DNA of 64,000 nt from Gp6-AA40 sp035293405 (GCA_035293405.1 DATDOE010000056.1:1-64000), one strand, 5' to 3'; positions 17,267 through 24,725 are shown, counted from the first letter of the stretch. Translations and numbers: made by a program. Notes: generated from the letters alone by a model not told the origin.

Positions 17267-17311
17267 CTGTTAACCGGAGGGTTGCTGGTTCGAATCCAGC
17301 CCGAGGAGCCA
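17267..17311 (+). repeat. tRNA-Asn 3' fragment, probable attachment-site scar
   Basis: The 45 bases begin at the anticodon loop CTGTTAA (anticodon GTT), continue through the 3' anticodon strand and variable loop, and hold a complete T arm, GCTGG-TTCGAAT-CCAGC, then CCGAGGA, discriminator G and CCA. Upstream bases do not pair with the anticodon stem or acceptor, so the 5' half is missing and this is not a functional tRNA. Tyrosine recombinases commonly use exactly this tRNA portion as the att core. Confidence 0.75.
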
Positions 17312-17356
17312 ATCTTTTCAAGGGTTTTCGCGACCGTATCCCAATTGAATCGGTCT

Positions 17357-17382
17357 GCTGTACCCAAAACTGTACCCCCGCC
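17357..17382 (-). repeat. Integrase-tail-like sequence, inverted relative to 21385-21411
   Basis: Read on the minus strand this gives GGGGGTACAGTTTTGGGTAC followed by AGC. It resembles GGTACAGTTCTGGGACAG just after the integrase stop on the plus strand at 21395-21412, differing by one substitution and one indel. It may be the 3' tail of a lost integrase reading toward the tRNA-Asn scar. Bases 17383-17584 hold nothing else recognisable. Confidence 0.45.
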
Positions 17383-17584
17383 TCGCGAACGCTCCTGATC
17401 TCGCGGACTCGGCGCGAGTTGGCGTCCAATTCGACCGGGACACCCCGTTCAATTCGCGATGTCTAACCGTTGTGAGCGCTAGGGTTCGGTTTTGGACGAT
17501 GCCGACCCGGCAGCCGCGTCAAACTCCCTCGGCTTGAACGCTCCGCCACGATGCCTTTGAGCTACGCCACTATGATCGTCCTCA

Positions 17585-17947
17585 ATGGCGACCAACCCAT
17601 TCGCGAATTTTCAGTTCGCGGCACTGGACGATCCCGCATTCGGCGAGGATGCGGTGCGCGAAGAGGTGATCGCGCCGCTGCTGCGCGCCCTAGGTTACAC
17701 GCCGTCGGGGCGCTATCAGGTGATCCGGAGTAAGCGCCTCAACCACCCGTACGTGCATCTCGGGTCGAAACGCAAGCGCGTCGACATCATTCCCGACTAC
17801 ACCTTGCTCATCGATGGCAGGGCCGTGATGGTGCTGGATGCCAAAGCGCCCAGTGAGGACGCGTCGAGTGCAGCGCATTTGGGCCAAGCGTACACGTTTT
17901 GGAAACGATCCGCGCCGCAGGCCCGGCGATGTCCCATTGATTGTTGA
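17585..17947 (+). pseudogene. Truncated HsdR N-terminal domain (type I restriction R subunit)
   Basis: A 120-residue frame. Residues 1-103 read as the HSDR_N nuclease-associated domain: EDAVREEVIAPLLRALGY, RYQVIRSKRLNHPYVHLGS, KRVDIIPDYTLLIDGRAVMVLDAKAP. The last two pieces contain the D...D-x-K nuclease pattern (IIPDY, LDAKAP). After HLGQAYTF the sequence changes to an unrelated tail and stops, while HsdR proteins continue for hundreds of residues. No helicase, hsdM or hsdS follows. It is a remnant of a restriction system. Confidence 0.72.
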
Positions 17948-17967
17948 AATTCAGCGGCGACTCGACG

Positions 17968-18087
17968 TCAGAAGAAACTCTTCCACAACAGGAACAGCAG
18001 CAGGACGATGACCAGCGAGACATTGATTTTGAAATGCCTCTTGCCCCGCCCCGTGTTGCTGAACCAAGGTCCGACCTTCGAGGCCAT
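17968..18087 (-). CDS. 39-residue single-pass membrane protein
   Basis: A short minus-strand frame encodes MASKVGPWFSNTGRGKRHF followed by one hydrophobic helix (VSLVIVLLLFLLW) and KSFF. An AGAGGAGAAC ribosome-binding site lies just upstream of the ATG. It sits immediately after the PIN toxin gene in the same direction. Size and layout (basic N-terminus, one helix) fit either a small membrane toxin or a housekeeping micro-protein; no family is recognised. Confidence 0.5.
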   Translation of the reverse strand: MASKVGPWFSNTGRGKRHFKINVSLVIVLLLFLLWKSFF

Positions 18088-18119
18088 GTTCTCCTCTTGA
18101 GGAGGGTGCATCATCCTGA

Positions 18120-18614
18120 TCATTCCACGGAGTAGCCAAGAGCTTTGGCGTTTTTGCGCACCCGATCATCTCGCGTAACCATCGTGATCAGCTGCGGCAA
18201 CTCGCCCAGTGACTCCGCCGTCGCAAGATGCACCGCATCGAGTGTGCGGACCGGCTCTACGGGAAACGGCCGGCGGACGCGCGTGAGCACGTCGTCGGTA
18301 ATCGCGACGACGTAACACCGTCGTTCGAACCGTCTCAGGGCGCGGACGGCGGCGCGTTCGGCGTCGGGAGTCAGGCGCTCGGCAACGCGCGCACGCACGA
18401 TAGCCCGAGCGGCCTCCGCAAAGGTCAACGCGGACGTGATCGGCTTGATCTTTGAGCGCATCGATTTCAGCGCGTCGGCGTCACGCTCCAGGAGCGCGGC
18501 GACCAGCGCACTAGACTCGACGTAGCGAACCGAGACGAGAGCAGCGCCAGCCGCAGCGGTCTGTGTTTCTGCGGTGCCCGCAGTGCGCACGCGCCCTTTG
18601 CTACGCTTCGCCAC
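18120..18614 (-). CDS. PIN-domain toxin (VapC-like)
   Basis: A 164-residue protein whose last 135 residues are a PIN ribonuclease domain. Acidic positions are visible in VRYVESSALVAALLERD, FAEAARAIVRAR, LDAVHLATAESLG and VTRDDRVRKNAKALG. PIN toxins cleave RNA when not bound by the partner antitoxin. A GTG at 18614 overlaps the antitoxin stop by 14 bases; relatives often start nearer VRYVESSAL, so the first 30 residues may not be translated. It is paired with the Phd-type gene directly upstream. Confidence 0.82.
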   Translation of the reverse strand: MAKRSKGRVRTAGTAETQTAAAGAALVSVRYVESSALVAALLERDADALKSMRSKIKPITSALTFAEAARAIVRARVAERLTPDAERAAVRALRRFERRCYVVAITDDVLTRVRRPFPVEPVRTLDAVHLATAESLGELPQLITMVTRDDRVRKNAKALGYSVE

Positions 18615-18891
18615 GGTCTTCGTCAATGAGTCGGGCAGCCGTGCCTCGAGGGAGCCGGATATCCGGCCAACCCTCTGTTGGGTCGCCTGCTTCAAGCGGC
18701 GGCCGGATCACGCCCGCTGCGACAAGCTGGTCGAAGCGGCTGGAAACGCGGCGCTTGCCGGCAGCGCCCGGTGGCACAAGTTCGGCGACGATGCGCCCGT
18801 GTGCGGTGATGGCGATGCGCTCGCCCGCTTCGATCCGCCGGATGTAGCGACTGAGATTGTCTTTCAGCTCCCGAATGCCGGTTGAAGTCAT
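18601..18891 (-). CDS. Phd/YefM-type antitoxin
   Basis: A 96-residue antitoxin. The N-terminal DNA-binding Phd fold is clear: STGIRELKDNLSRYIRRIEAGERIAITAHGRIVAELVPP. The C-terminal 45 residues form the toxin-binding tail (ending DEDRGEA). The start at 18891 (MTSTGIREL) is fixed by family N-termini. A palindrome lies 13-30 bases upstream, so autorepression is likely. The toxin gene overlaps its end. Confidence 0.87.
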   Translation of the reverse strand: MTSTGIRELKDNLSRYIRRIEAGERIAITAHGRIVAELVPPGAAGKRRVSSRFDQLVAAGVIRPPLEAGDPTEGWPDIRLPRGTAARLIDEDRGEA

Positions 18892-18903
18892 ACCCCAAAT
18901 ATA

Positions 18904-18921
18904 GCCACATGTGGCCACATG
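18904..18921. promoter_or_regulatory. Palindromic operator upstream of the antitoxin
   Basis: GCCACATGTGGC at 18904-18915 is a perfect 12-bp palindrome, and a second half-site CCACATG follows at once (to 18921). It lies 13 bases upstream of the antitoxin ATG, where Phd-type antitoxins bind to repress their own operon. Confidence 0.6.
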
Positions 18922-19065
18922 TTCAAGGTCGGCGGCCAGGCGCTGCCTATCCCCGAAGCAAAAGACGCGAGTGAAGCGCTTCGGACACCGAACTGCCGAT
19001 CGCTTCTTTGACGCTTTCACGCTTATCATCCGCAGGCAGCTGAACTTATCTGACACGGAGGACGC

Positions 19066-19338
19066 GTGGCCAAGACTTCGAGTCGCCTGAGTGCTGAACG
19101 AATTCGTCAACTCGCAGTGACCGGTGCGGAGGCGCTCCTGAAACAGCTTCGAGCTGAGATCGTTGCCATCGAACGGACGTTTCCTGAGCTGGCGCTGCCC
19201 AGGCGCCGCCGCGAGGCTCGTCGCGCAATGAGGACGGCGACGACGAAGACACGACAGATGTCGGCGGCCGCGAGACGAGCGGTCTCCCAGAGAATGAAGA
19301 AATATTGGGCCGAGCGGCGCAAGGCACAAGCGAAGTGA
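19066..19338 (+). CDS. Small basic protein with AAR-x-A-x-x-x-RMKKYWAERRK tail
   Basis: A 90-residue, strongly basic, helical protein with a GTG start preceded by CGGAGG. It ends in MSAAARRAVSQRMKKYWAERRK, a tail that recurs in small uncharacterised proteins from soil bacteria and could be nucleic-acid binding. The middle (LRAEIVAIERTFPEL) predicts a coiled coil. It reads away from the toxin-antitoxin operon. Function is unknown. Confidence 0.6.
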   Translation: MAKTSSRLSAERIRQLAVTGAEALLKQLRAEIVAIERTFPELALPRRRREARRAMRTATTKTRQMSAAARRAVSQRMKKYWAERRKAQAK

Positions 19339-19367
19339 AAGACTACTGGCCGGGCGAAGACGATGTG

Positions 19368-19541
19368 ATGATTGAAGCCCCGGTTGATTGTATGGGCTTC
19401 ACGAGAATCACGACTGACCCCTCGCAGATGGGTGGACACCTGCCGATACCTGTGGCCACGGCAGTCGAATTGGTCGGCTGGTTACCCAGTGGTTTACCCG
19501 GACTGTCTTCTACGGCGGCTGACGATACAGGGGTTCGATGA
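19368..19541 (+). pseudogene. Decayed DUF433 protein
   Basis: The frame MGFTRITTDPSQMGG is the recognisable DUF433 opening (RITxDPxxxGGxPCIRG). The following PCIRG-like block is missing and IPVATAVELV resumes directly. A further shift is needed to read VVYPDCLL, which resembles the DUF433 phrase YPDL. DUF433 proteins are usually antitoxin-like partners of PIN toxins. At least one internal deletion and one frameshift make this copy non-functional. Confidence 0.6.
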
Positions 19542-19863
19542 CCGGCGAAAGAGGGCGTCGCACCGCGGTGTGGATTCTGCGTCCCGTTTCATTCGCGATT
19601 CCGCTCACGGGCCTCGGAGAACTCTCTCCGTCCCGCTCCCCAGACCCAGAGAGGCCGTTCTTGTCCGCACACGGGTCAGTCCGCCAGGTGGATCGAGCTG
19701 CTCTGGCGCACTCACGCATGAGACGGCGTATGATTCGACGAGCTCGACCATTGTCGCCGTGCGTCGAAAGGGCGTGGAGGTCGAAGCTCGCCGCCCTCAT
19801 ACTCCATGTGGCTAGTCGAAGAACGCGACTTTCCCCTCGCCCACGACCCTGAAACTGGTCGCT
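19542..19863. other. No recognisable gene
   Basis: About 320 bases without a credible frame in either direction. No reverse-transcriptase motif is visible upstream of the nitrilase-like fragment that follows. Confidence 0.5.
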
Positions 19864-20247
19864 TTGCAGGGTGACTGCGCCCTGCGAGAAGAGGTCTCTG
19901 CCGAGGGTAGCAGATACGTAGTTGATGCCGCAGATCGCGCGAAGCAGGCATGCACTGGCTTGGTTGACCACGCACGCGCGGCAAATGCCCATCTCGCTCT
20001 GATCCCCGAGATGGTGATCCCGCTGCCAGCGATTCCGGATTTGCTCGCGAGGATCGAATCGAATCCCCAGCCATTAGTACTCATCGGCGGCGTGGAAGGC
20101 ATTTCGCCGACACAATACCGGGCGCTCGTTGTACAGCATGGCGGCACTCCTGACATTCACGATGGCGCCGCTGGCACCTACGTCAACGCGGTGCTCGTCG
20201 CTGTCCGAACCGCAACGCAGCCGCAAACGAGGTTTTCCTCCAGATGA
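19864..20247 (+). pseudogene. Fragment of a nitrilase-superfamily (carbon-nitrogen hydrolase-like) protein
   Basis: The frame reads LQGDCALREEV, then AHLALIPEMVIPLPAIPDLL (the Glu in LIPE matches the first catalytic residue of nitrilases), PLVLIGGVEGISPTQYRALV and TYVNAVLVAVR. The Lys and Cys regions expected later are missing because the frame ends at the integrase start. The same frame continues upstream as TLKLVA to a stop at 19813, without an ATG. Such nitrilase-like domains occur fused to reverse transcriptases in some defence systems, but no such partner is seen here. Confidence 0.5.
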
Positions 20248-21380
20248 TTTGCGACGCTCGTCCGACATGGTCGTCGGTGGAATCACTTGTCGGTGATTTC
20301 ATGGACACGAGCGCGCTCCTTGCGTGTGGAGGCGACCGAGTGCGAATCGCCCCTTGCCCGGGTGGTAACTGCACCGTGTCTGGCCGCTCTGTTGCGGTTT
20401 TGTACGCACCCGCCGTTGACGCGGCCCTCGAGGCACGGTTTCCGGCGGCGACGCTACTGACGTTCCGACAATGGGCGGATGCCTTTTTGGAGAATTACTC
20501 GAAGCCGCCAATTCGTGCGGCCAAGACGCACGAGGCATATTCCCGGTCGATCGGACACTTGATGAGAGTGTTTGGGCCGTTGAAGTTGTTAGACCTGTCG
20601 GCAGACTCGATCGAGGGTTATCTGAGACATAGGCTGCGCCAACACGTGAGGCGCAAGACGACCTCGGGAGTGATCGAGAAGGGAGAGATCAAGCCGGCGA
20701 CGGTGCACCAGGAACTCCGGGTGCTGCGGCGAATGTTAAACGTGGCAGTTCGGAAGAGACTTCTGCCTGCCAATCCGTGTTGCGGGGTTGAGTTCCCAGT
20801 CGCAGTGAAGGGTTTGTTTCGGCCCCATTACATGTCATGGTCGGAGCAGCAGCGGATCGAAGCAAAGGCACCGGAGTACTTACGAAACGTGATCCGCATC
20901 ATCACCGAGACTGGACTCCGCGTGTACAAGGAGCTGGCCCCGATGAAACGGGACCAAGTGGATTTAGGGAACGCAATTCTCTGGATCCCAGACTCGAAAA
21001 CCTCGAACGGCATTGCAGAGGTTCCGTTGACTGAAGTGGCGCTCGAAGCCGTTCGAGCGCAGTTGCGGCTCGTTGGTGGCAGCCTCTATCTATTTCCGAG
21101 CGACAATGACAAAGGACATCAGACGACATTCAAGACCGTCTGGGCCGCCACATTGCGACGGGCCAAGGTTCCGTACTTTCGGATCTACGACCTGCGTTCA
21201 ACGTACGCGACACGATTAAGCGCAGGCGGAGTGGCCGACGAGTGGGTAACGCAGCTCCTGAGACAAGGCGATGCCAAGGTGTTCAAGAAGTACTCTCAGA
21301 TGAAGCTGCAGATGAAGCGCGAGGCGCTGCAGAAGCTGAACCGCTCGGCCAACGAAGGGGTTTTGGTACAGGCCGGGTGA
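20244..21380 (+). CDS. Tyrosine recombinase / phage-type integrase
   Basis: A 378-residue frame. Residues 72-180 form the core-binding domain (TFRQWADAFLENYSKPP, ATVHQELRVLRRMLNVAVR). The catalytic domain shows Arg in ITETGLRVYKELA, Lys in IPDSKTSNG, the second Arg in YDLRSTYATR (Tyr replaces the usual His and Ser the next His) and the Tyr nucleophile in FKKYSQMKLQMKR. The first 60-70 residues look unrelated to integrases, so the frame may be a junction with the preceding fragment; ATG at 20301 is another start. It ends 105 bases before tRNA-Pro. Confidence 0.85.
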   Translation: MICDARPTWSSVESLVGDFMDTSALLACGGDRVRIAPCPGGNCTVSGRSVAVLYAPAVDAALEARFPAATLLTFRQWADAFLENYSKPPIRAAKTHEAYSRSIGHLMRVFGPLKLLDLSADSIEGYLRHRLRQHVRRKTTSGVIEKGEIKPATVHQELRVLRRMLNVAVRKRLLPANPCCGVEFPVAVKGLFRPHYMSWSEQQRIEAKAPEYLRNVIRIITETGLRVYKELAPMKRDQVDLGNAILWIPDSKTSNGIAEVPLTEVALEAVRAQLRLVGGSLYLFPSDNDKGHQTTFKTVWAATLRRAKVPYFRIYDLRSTYATRLSAGGVADEWVTQLLRQGDAKVFKKYSQMKLQMKREALQKLNRSANEGVLVQAG

Positions 21381-21485
21381 GAAAAGGAGGTTTTGGTACA
21401 GTTCTGGGACAGTTTTCGCTCGTGAAGCGAAGGGCGTTGCGGGTTAGCCGTTGAAAGACAGAGTAAAATCAAGGTTCTACACAAT

Positions 21486-21562
21486 CGGGGCGTGGCGCAG
21501 CCTGGTAGCGCGCCTGCTTTGGGAGCAGGATGTCGCAGGTTCAAATCCTGTCGCCCCGACCA
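21486..21562 (+). tRNA. tRNA-Pro (anticodon TGG)
   Basis: A full cloverleaf: acceptor CGGGGCG paired with CGCCCCG, anticodon stem CCTGC/GCAGG enclosing TTTGGGA (anticodon TGG at 21520-21522), T arm CAGG-TTCAAAT-CCTG, discriminator A and an encoded CCA at 21560-21562. It follows an integrase gene. Confidence 0.95.
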
Positions 21563-21604
21563 ATCAAATCTTCTTTCGAGTGGAAAGGCGGAAAAACGCC
21601 CTGA

Positions 21605-21916
21605 TTACTGACGCTGAGGATTCAGCGGTACTCGTCGCGCCCAGAAGGTCGCGAGGGCGAGCAGGCCCGCGCCGAGGGCGACTTGCCACCACAGGGGACC
21701 GTCGACCCATTTCGTGCCCTGGAACCAGCCGTGGCTGTACTTCAAGTCCCAGCCAATCAGGCCCGCGACGAAGAACAGTAGTCCTGCAAATCCGGTCGCG
21801 AGCACGCGCTGATACTGCCAGCCAGGACGCCCAGGCCACGAGCGGCTGTGAAACCGAGTCGCCACCACAAGGGTGACAACGATCAGCGCGATCAGGGCGA
21901 CGAGCTGAAGGTCCAT
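21605..21916 (-). CDS. Small integral membrane protein, unknown
   Basis: A 103-residue protein with three predicted membrane helices: VALIALIVVTLVVA near the N-terminus, VLATGFAGLLFFVAGLIGW in the middle and WWQVALGAGLLALATFWA near the C-terminus. Basic residues end the chain (RRVPLNPQRQ). No family is recognised. It lies convergent with tRNA-Pro. Confidence 0.6.
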   Translation of the reverse strand: MDLQLVALIALIVVTLVVATRFHSRSWPGRPGWQYQRVLATGFAGLLFFVAGLIGWDLKYSHGWFQGTKWVDGPLWWQVALGAGLLALATFWARRVPLNPQRQ

Positions 21917-21983
21917 GCCTCGATTTTATCAACGTTCAGCGCCTCGCGAAAGCGATCGCGACGCTGCGAGCGGGCGAGCTCTG

Positions 21984-22045
21984 AGGGTCCGGCTGCCGCC
22001 TTCGCTGCTGTGCAGCTACGGCGGGCCAGGGAAGCCGGACACTAC
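21984..22045. repeat. 62-base structured repeat, copy 1
   Basis: Begins GGGTCCGGCTGCCGCC and ends GAAGCCGGACACTAC. The ends GTCCGGCT and AGCCGGAC pair, and inner GCCGCC pairs with GGCGGG, so the RNA or single-stranded DNA folds into a long hairpin. A second copy with about 85% identity lies at 48694-48755. The bases that follow (22046-22120) hold GGCTGAAGCCGGATGTAG and two GGGAGTTGGG units. Confidence 0.8.
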
Positions 22046-22122
22046 GGCAGTCGGCTGAAGCCGGATGTAGTTTGGGAGTTGGGAGTTGGGACAGGTTCGG
22101 GTTGAGAGTTGGGAGTTGAAGA

Positions 22123-22482
22123 TCACCCGCCGACCCGTGCGCCCGACCGTCTCCTCGTAGAGGCCTGACGGGACGCCTGATTCACCGCCCTGCGTGGCGG
22201 CGGCGCGAACTCACCCGATTCGAGCTGCTCCACGTGCAGGTGCGCGTAGTGTCCCGGCACCTTCCACAGCACGCGATAGCCCGAGCGACGGAACGTCTCC
22301 GTCAGCGCGTCGGGATTGGACGAGTGGAAGTCGAGCGCCAGCCCCGCATAGTGGGCAGACCCCCGGCTGTGCAGGTGATCGTTGGCCGACACGAGGACGA
22401 CGTCGTGGCCGGTTCGTGCCGCCCAGATGTCCGCCAGGTTGAAGATCCGCAGCGACTCGCGCGACGTCAGGTGCACCGGCAC
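22123..22482 (-). CDS. M15-like peptidase, candidate endolysin
   Basis: A 119-residue protein with the metal-site pattern of VanY/M15-type peptidases: His and Asp in SANDHLHSRGSAHYAGLALDF and the paired His in HYAHLHVE. These enzymes cleave peptidoglycan stem peptides. The tail after residue 92 is basic and low complexity. There is no signal peptide. It follows a one-helix membrane protein gene by 14 bases, the arrangement of a phage lysis cassette, so a prophage remnant is one reading. Confidence 0.65.
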   Translation of the reverse strand: MPVHLTSRESLRIFNLADIWAARTGHDVVLVSANDHLHSRGSAHYAGLALDFHSSNPDALTETFRRSGYRVLWKVPGHYAHLHVEQLESGEFAPPPRRAVNQASRQASTRRRSGARVGG

Positions 22483-22496
22483 CCGAAGGCCGCGAA

Positions 22497-22721
22497 TTAC
22501 TGCGCTTTGGCTAAAGGGGGAAGCGTGTACCCCTGCGACGCCAGCAACGCGCGCACACCGTCGAGCGCCTTGCCCTGCTGTTCAACCGCATTGGCCAGAC
22601 GAGTATTGGCGTCGAGCAGCGCGCCGGTCGTCCGGCGGTGTTCGGCAATCAGGAACGTGACGACAGCACCGGCGAGCAGCCACGGCAGAATCGCATTCTT
22701 GAACTCGGCCCAGATATTCAT
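22497..22721 (-). CDS. Small one-helix membrane protein
   Basis: A 74-residue protein starting MNIWAEFKNAILPWLLAGA, with one membrane helix (residues 10-28) and a following amphipathic coiled coil (LLDANTRLANAVEQQGKALDGVRALL). A GGGAG ribosome-binding site sits seven bases before the ATG at 22721. Because it precedes a peptidoglycan peptidase, it may be a holin- or spanin-like partner; this is inferred from position and shape only. Confidence 0.55.
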   Translation of the reverse strand: MNIWAEFKNAILPWLLAGAVVTFLIAEHRRTTGALLDANTRLANAVEQQGKALDGVRALLASQGYTLPPLAKAQ

Positions 22722-22915
22722 TCGTATCTCCCGGACCGCGCGTGGGGGGGACACCGCGCAGAACTTCCTCGGTATGGGGTTGCACACGGCGACACGCCAC
22801 CAGGTCTTCTTTTCGACAAGACCGGGTCTCCAACGAACACTTTTGGTGGCTAGCCGGGCGAAACGTCCAACAGGTGAGGAGCTACTGCGAAAAGCGCGCC
22901 CTCATAAGGATGAGG

Positions 22916-23398
22916 TCAAGGTGTGCGGCGCGACGACCAGTGGATCGTCCGGATGCGCCAGTCTCCCGAATCGCGCGTCAACACCATCAACTGTGCGCTG
23001 ACGAACTTCACCGCGCCGCCGTCGAATGTGCCGTCGTACTCGGTGGTGGCGATCGCCCAGGCGGTGTTGCCCTCGAACGTCACTTTGATCGGACCACGTT
23101 TGCCTGTGACCTGGCTTTCGAACTCGATGTCCGCAGGCAGATGGTTGGCCTCGTACTCCGCGCGGGTTTCGAGCGTGCCGGATTCAAGGAACACGGCATC
23201 GGGAGCGATCAGGCGCATCGCCGCTGCGCGGTCGCCGGTCTTCATCGCCCCGTAGAACGATTCAAGAACGGCCGTGACGTCTGCGTCGCGAGGAGGCGTG
23301 GGTGCCTGCGCGCACGAGGAAAGACACAGCAGCGTGCAGGCGAGTACCGCCCAGTGGCCGATGGGCGCGTGCTTCATAGAGTGCGCGAGTGTGGTCAT
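22916..23398 (-). CDS. NTF2/SnoaL-like lipoprotein
   Basis: A 160-residue protein. Residues 14-30 form a lipoprotein signal with the lipobox LSSC. The rest is a single NTF2-like domain (DVTAVLESFYGAMKTGDRAAAMRLIAPDAVFLESG, ending DWRIRTIHWSSR). Members are small ligand-binding or catalytic cones; no substrate can be assigned. Its ATG overlaps the stop of the preceding gene (TGATG), so the two are coupled. Confidence 0.8.
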   Translation of the reverse strand: MTTLAHSMKHAPIGHWAVLACTLLCLSSCAQAPTPPRDADVTAVLESFYGAMKTGDRAAAMRLIAPDAVFLESGTLETRAEYEANHLPADIEFESQVTGKRGPIKVTFEGNTAWAIATTEYDGTFDGGAVKFVSAQLMVLTRDSGDWRIRTIHWSSRRTP

Positions 23399-23886
23399 CA
23401 GGGGGTCACCGTGCAGTCGCCGACGTACATCTCAGGCCGGGACGTGAAACCGGGCAGGCTGATCTGCGTGTACTCGTGACGCGTGTGGACGGCCATCAGC
23501 CGTCCCTCCTTCGTCTCCCTCGCGATCACCGTCGTCGTGTAGAGCGGGCCGTCATGCTGCGACTGCATCAGGTGCAGGTAGTCGTTCGAATATCGAACGA
23601 CGACGAGCGACGAAGCGGATGCGCTGAGCGCGCTGCCGGTATCGGCCGTGCCTTCATCGACGTTGATGTTCTTGAACGTCACGGTGAGCTTGGCGGCCGC
23701 CGTCTTGGCCATGGGCGTGCCACTCTCCCACGTGCCGGTCGCGATCACCGGGAACGTGCAGTTCAAGGAGGTGGCCTTGGCGAGACGTTGCTGGAGGCCC
23801 GAGGTTTGACCGAACGCGGGCGCAGTCAGGACGGCCGCGACGAGCGAAAGCGCGAGGACGGTCGCCAGCACGTGTCCGCCGGTCAT
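23398..23886 (-). CDS. Secreted protein of unknown function
   Basis: A 162-residue protein with a Sec signal peptide (VLATVLALSLVAAVLTAPAFG, cleavage after AFG). The mature part is a predicted beta-rich domain containing one Cys pair (LNCTF and GDCTVTP) near its ends. No family was recognised. The ATG at 23886 (MTGGHVL) places the signal at the N-terminus. It is translationally coupled to the NTF2-like lipoprotein. Confidence 0.68.
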   Translation of the reverse strand: MTGGHVLATVLALSLVAAVLTAPAFGQTSGLQQRLAKATSLNCTFPVIATGTWESGTPMAKTAAAKLTVTFKNINVDEGTADTGSALSASASSLVVVRYSNDYLHLMQSQHDGPLYTTTVIARETKEGRLMAVHTRHEYTQISLPGFTSRPEMYVGDCTVTP

Positions 23887-23963
23887 GGCCCGACTATTTA
23901 ACACGTTCGCACACGCCGTGCACGACTTGACTACAATACGCCGACAAAACAAAGGTGCGACAC

Positions 23964-24725
23964 ATGCACAATGCCCATCGCATTCAGGCGGGTCTGAAGA
24001 CCCGCCTCTACGTGTCTCTCATGGTGGCGGCGTCGGCTCTGTTCCTCGCGGCGGCGGGAAGCGTGGTGATGGCGGCGCAGGCTGCGCCGGCGAAGACCGT
24101 CTGGGACGGTGCCTACACCGACGCCCAAGCCACACGCGCCACGGCCGTCTTTGGCGCGAGCTGCGCCAACTGTCACTCACTCACGCCGGGTGGCAGCAAC
24201 CGGCCGCTCATCGGCGACAAGTTCTGGGAGGGCTATACCCAGAAGACGGTCGGCGACCTGCTGACCTTCGTGAAGACCAACATGCCGAACGGCAACGGTG
24301 GCTCGCTGCCCGCCGCCAGCTACAACGACCTCGTGGCGCTCATCCTGAAGTCGAATGGCTTTCCGGCAGGGACAACGGAAGTGGCTCCCGAGACCGTCGC
24401 CAAGATCCAGATCATTCCGAAGGATGGGCCTGGCGAGTTGCCGGCCGGCACGCTCGTCCGCGTGGTCGGCTGCCTTGTGAAGTCGGGTAGTGACTGGACG
24501 CTGACCAGCGCAACGGCGCCCGAGCGTACCGAGAAAAGCGTCGTGGGTCCGGAGGACGCCACTCGGCCACTCGGCGACCGGATCGTGGCGCTGAAGTTCG
24601 TGCTGTCACGGCTCGATGCGTTCGCGGGGCAGCGGATGTCAGCGACCGGCCTGCTGCTTGGAGTGGGGGGCGTAAACGGGATCAACGTCTCCACCGTAAA
24701 TCGCGTCGCCGAGATGTGCCCGTAA
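23964..24725 (+). CDS. Exported c-type cytochrome
   Basis: A 253-residue protein with one heme c motif, CANCH, near residue 70, in the context GASCANCHSLTPGGSNRPLIG; Met in TNMPNG is a likely axial ligand. It has a signal peptide (MVAASALFLAAAGSVVMAAQA) preceded by about 19 residues that are partly encoded by a palindromic repeat (AGLKTRLY). The ATG at 23964 has AAAGG upstream; an ATG at 24021 would start at the signal peptide itself. The C-terminal half (GTLVRVVGCLVKSGSDWTL) is a separate beta-rich domain. Confidence 0.82.
   Translation: MHNAHRIQAGLKTRLYVSLMVAASALFLAAAGSVVMAAQAAPAKTVWDGAYTDAQATRATAVFGASCANCHSLTPGGSNRPLIGDKFWEGYTQKTVGDLLTFVKTNMPNGNGGSLPAASYNDLVALILKSNGFPAGTTEVAPETVAKIQIIPKDGPGELPAGTLVRVVGCLVKSGSDWTLTSATAPERTEKSVVGPEDATRPLGDRIVALKFVLSRLDAFAGQRMSATGLLLGVGGVNGINVSTVNRVAEMCP
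23987..24006. repeat. Palindromic repeat GGCGGGTCT-GA-AGACCCGCC inside a CDS
   Basis: A 20-bp inverted repeat with 9-bp arms, followed by TCTACG. It lies inside the 5' coding part of the cytochrome gene. The same unit occurs at 30886, 38429, 40251 and 62543. Confidence 0.85.

Noticed and set aside
17235..17311. A complete tRNA-Asn gene
   Set aside because: The acceptor 5' strand, D arm and 5' anticodon-stem strand are absent; upstream bases do not pair. Only the 3' portion exists.
19542..20247. A DRT1-type reverse transcriptase-nitrilase defence gene
   Set aside because: No YxDD or other reverse-transcriptase motif is present upstream of the nitrilase-like fragment, which itself lacks the Lys and Cys regions.
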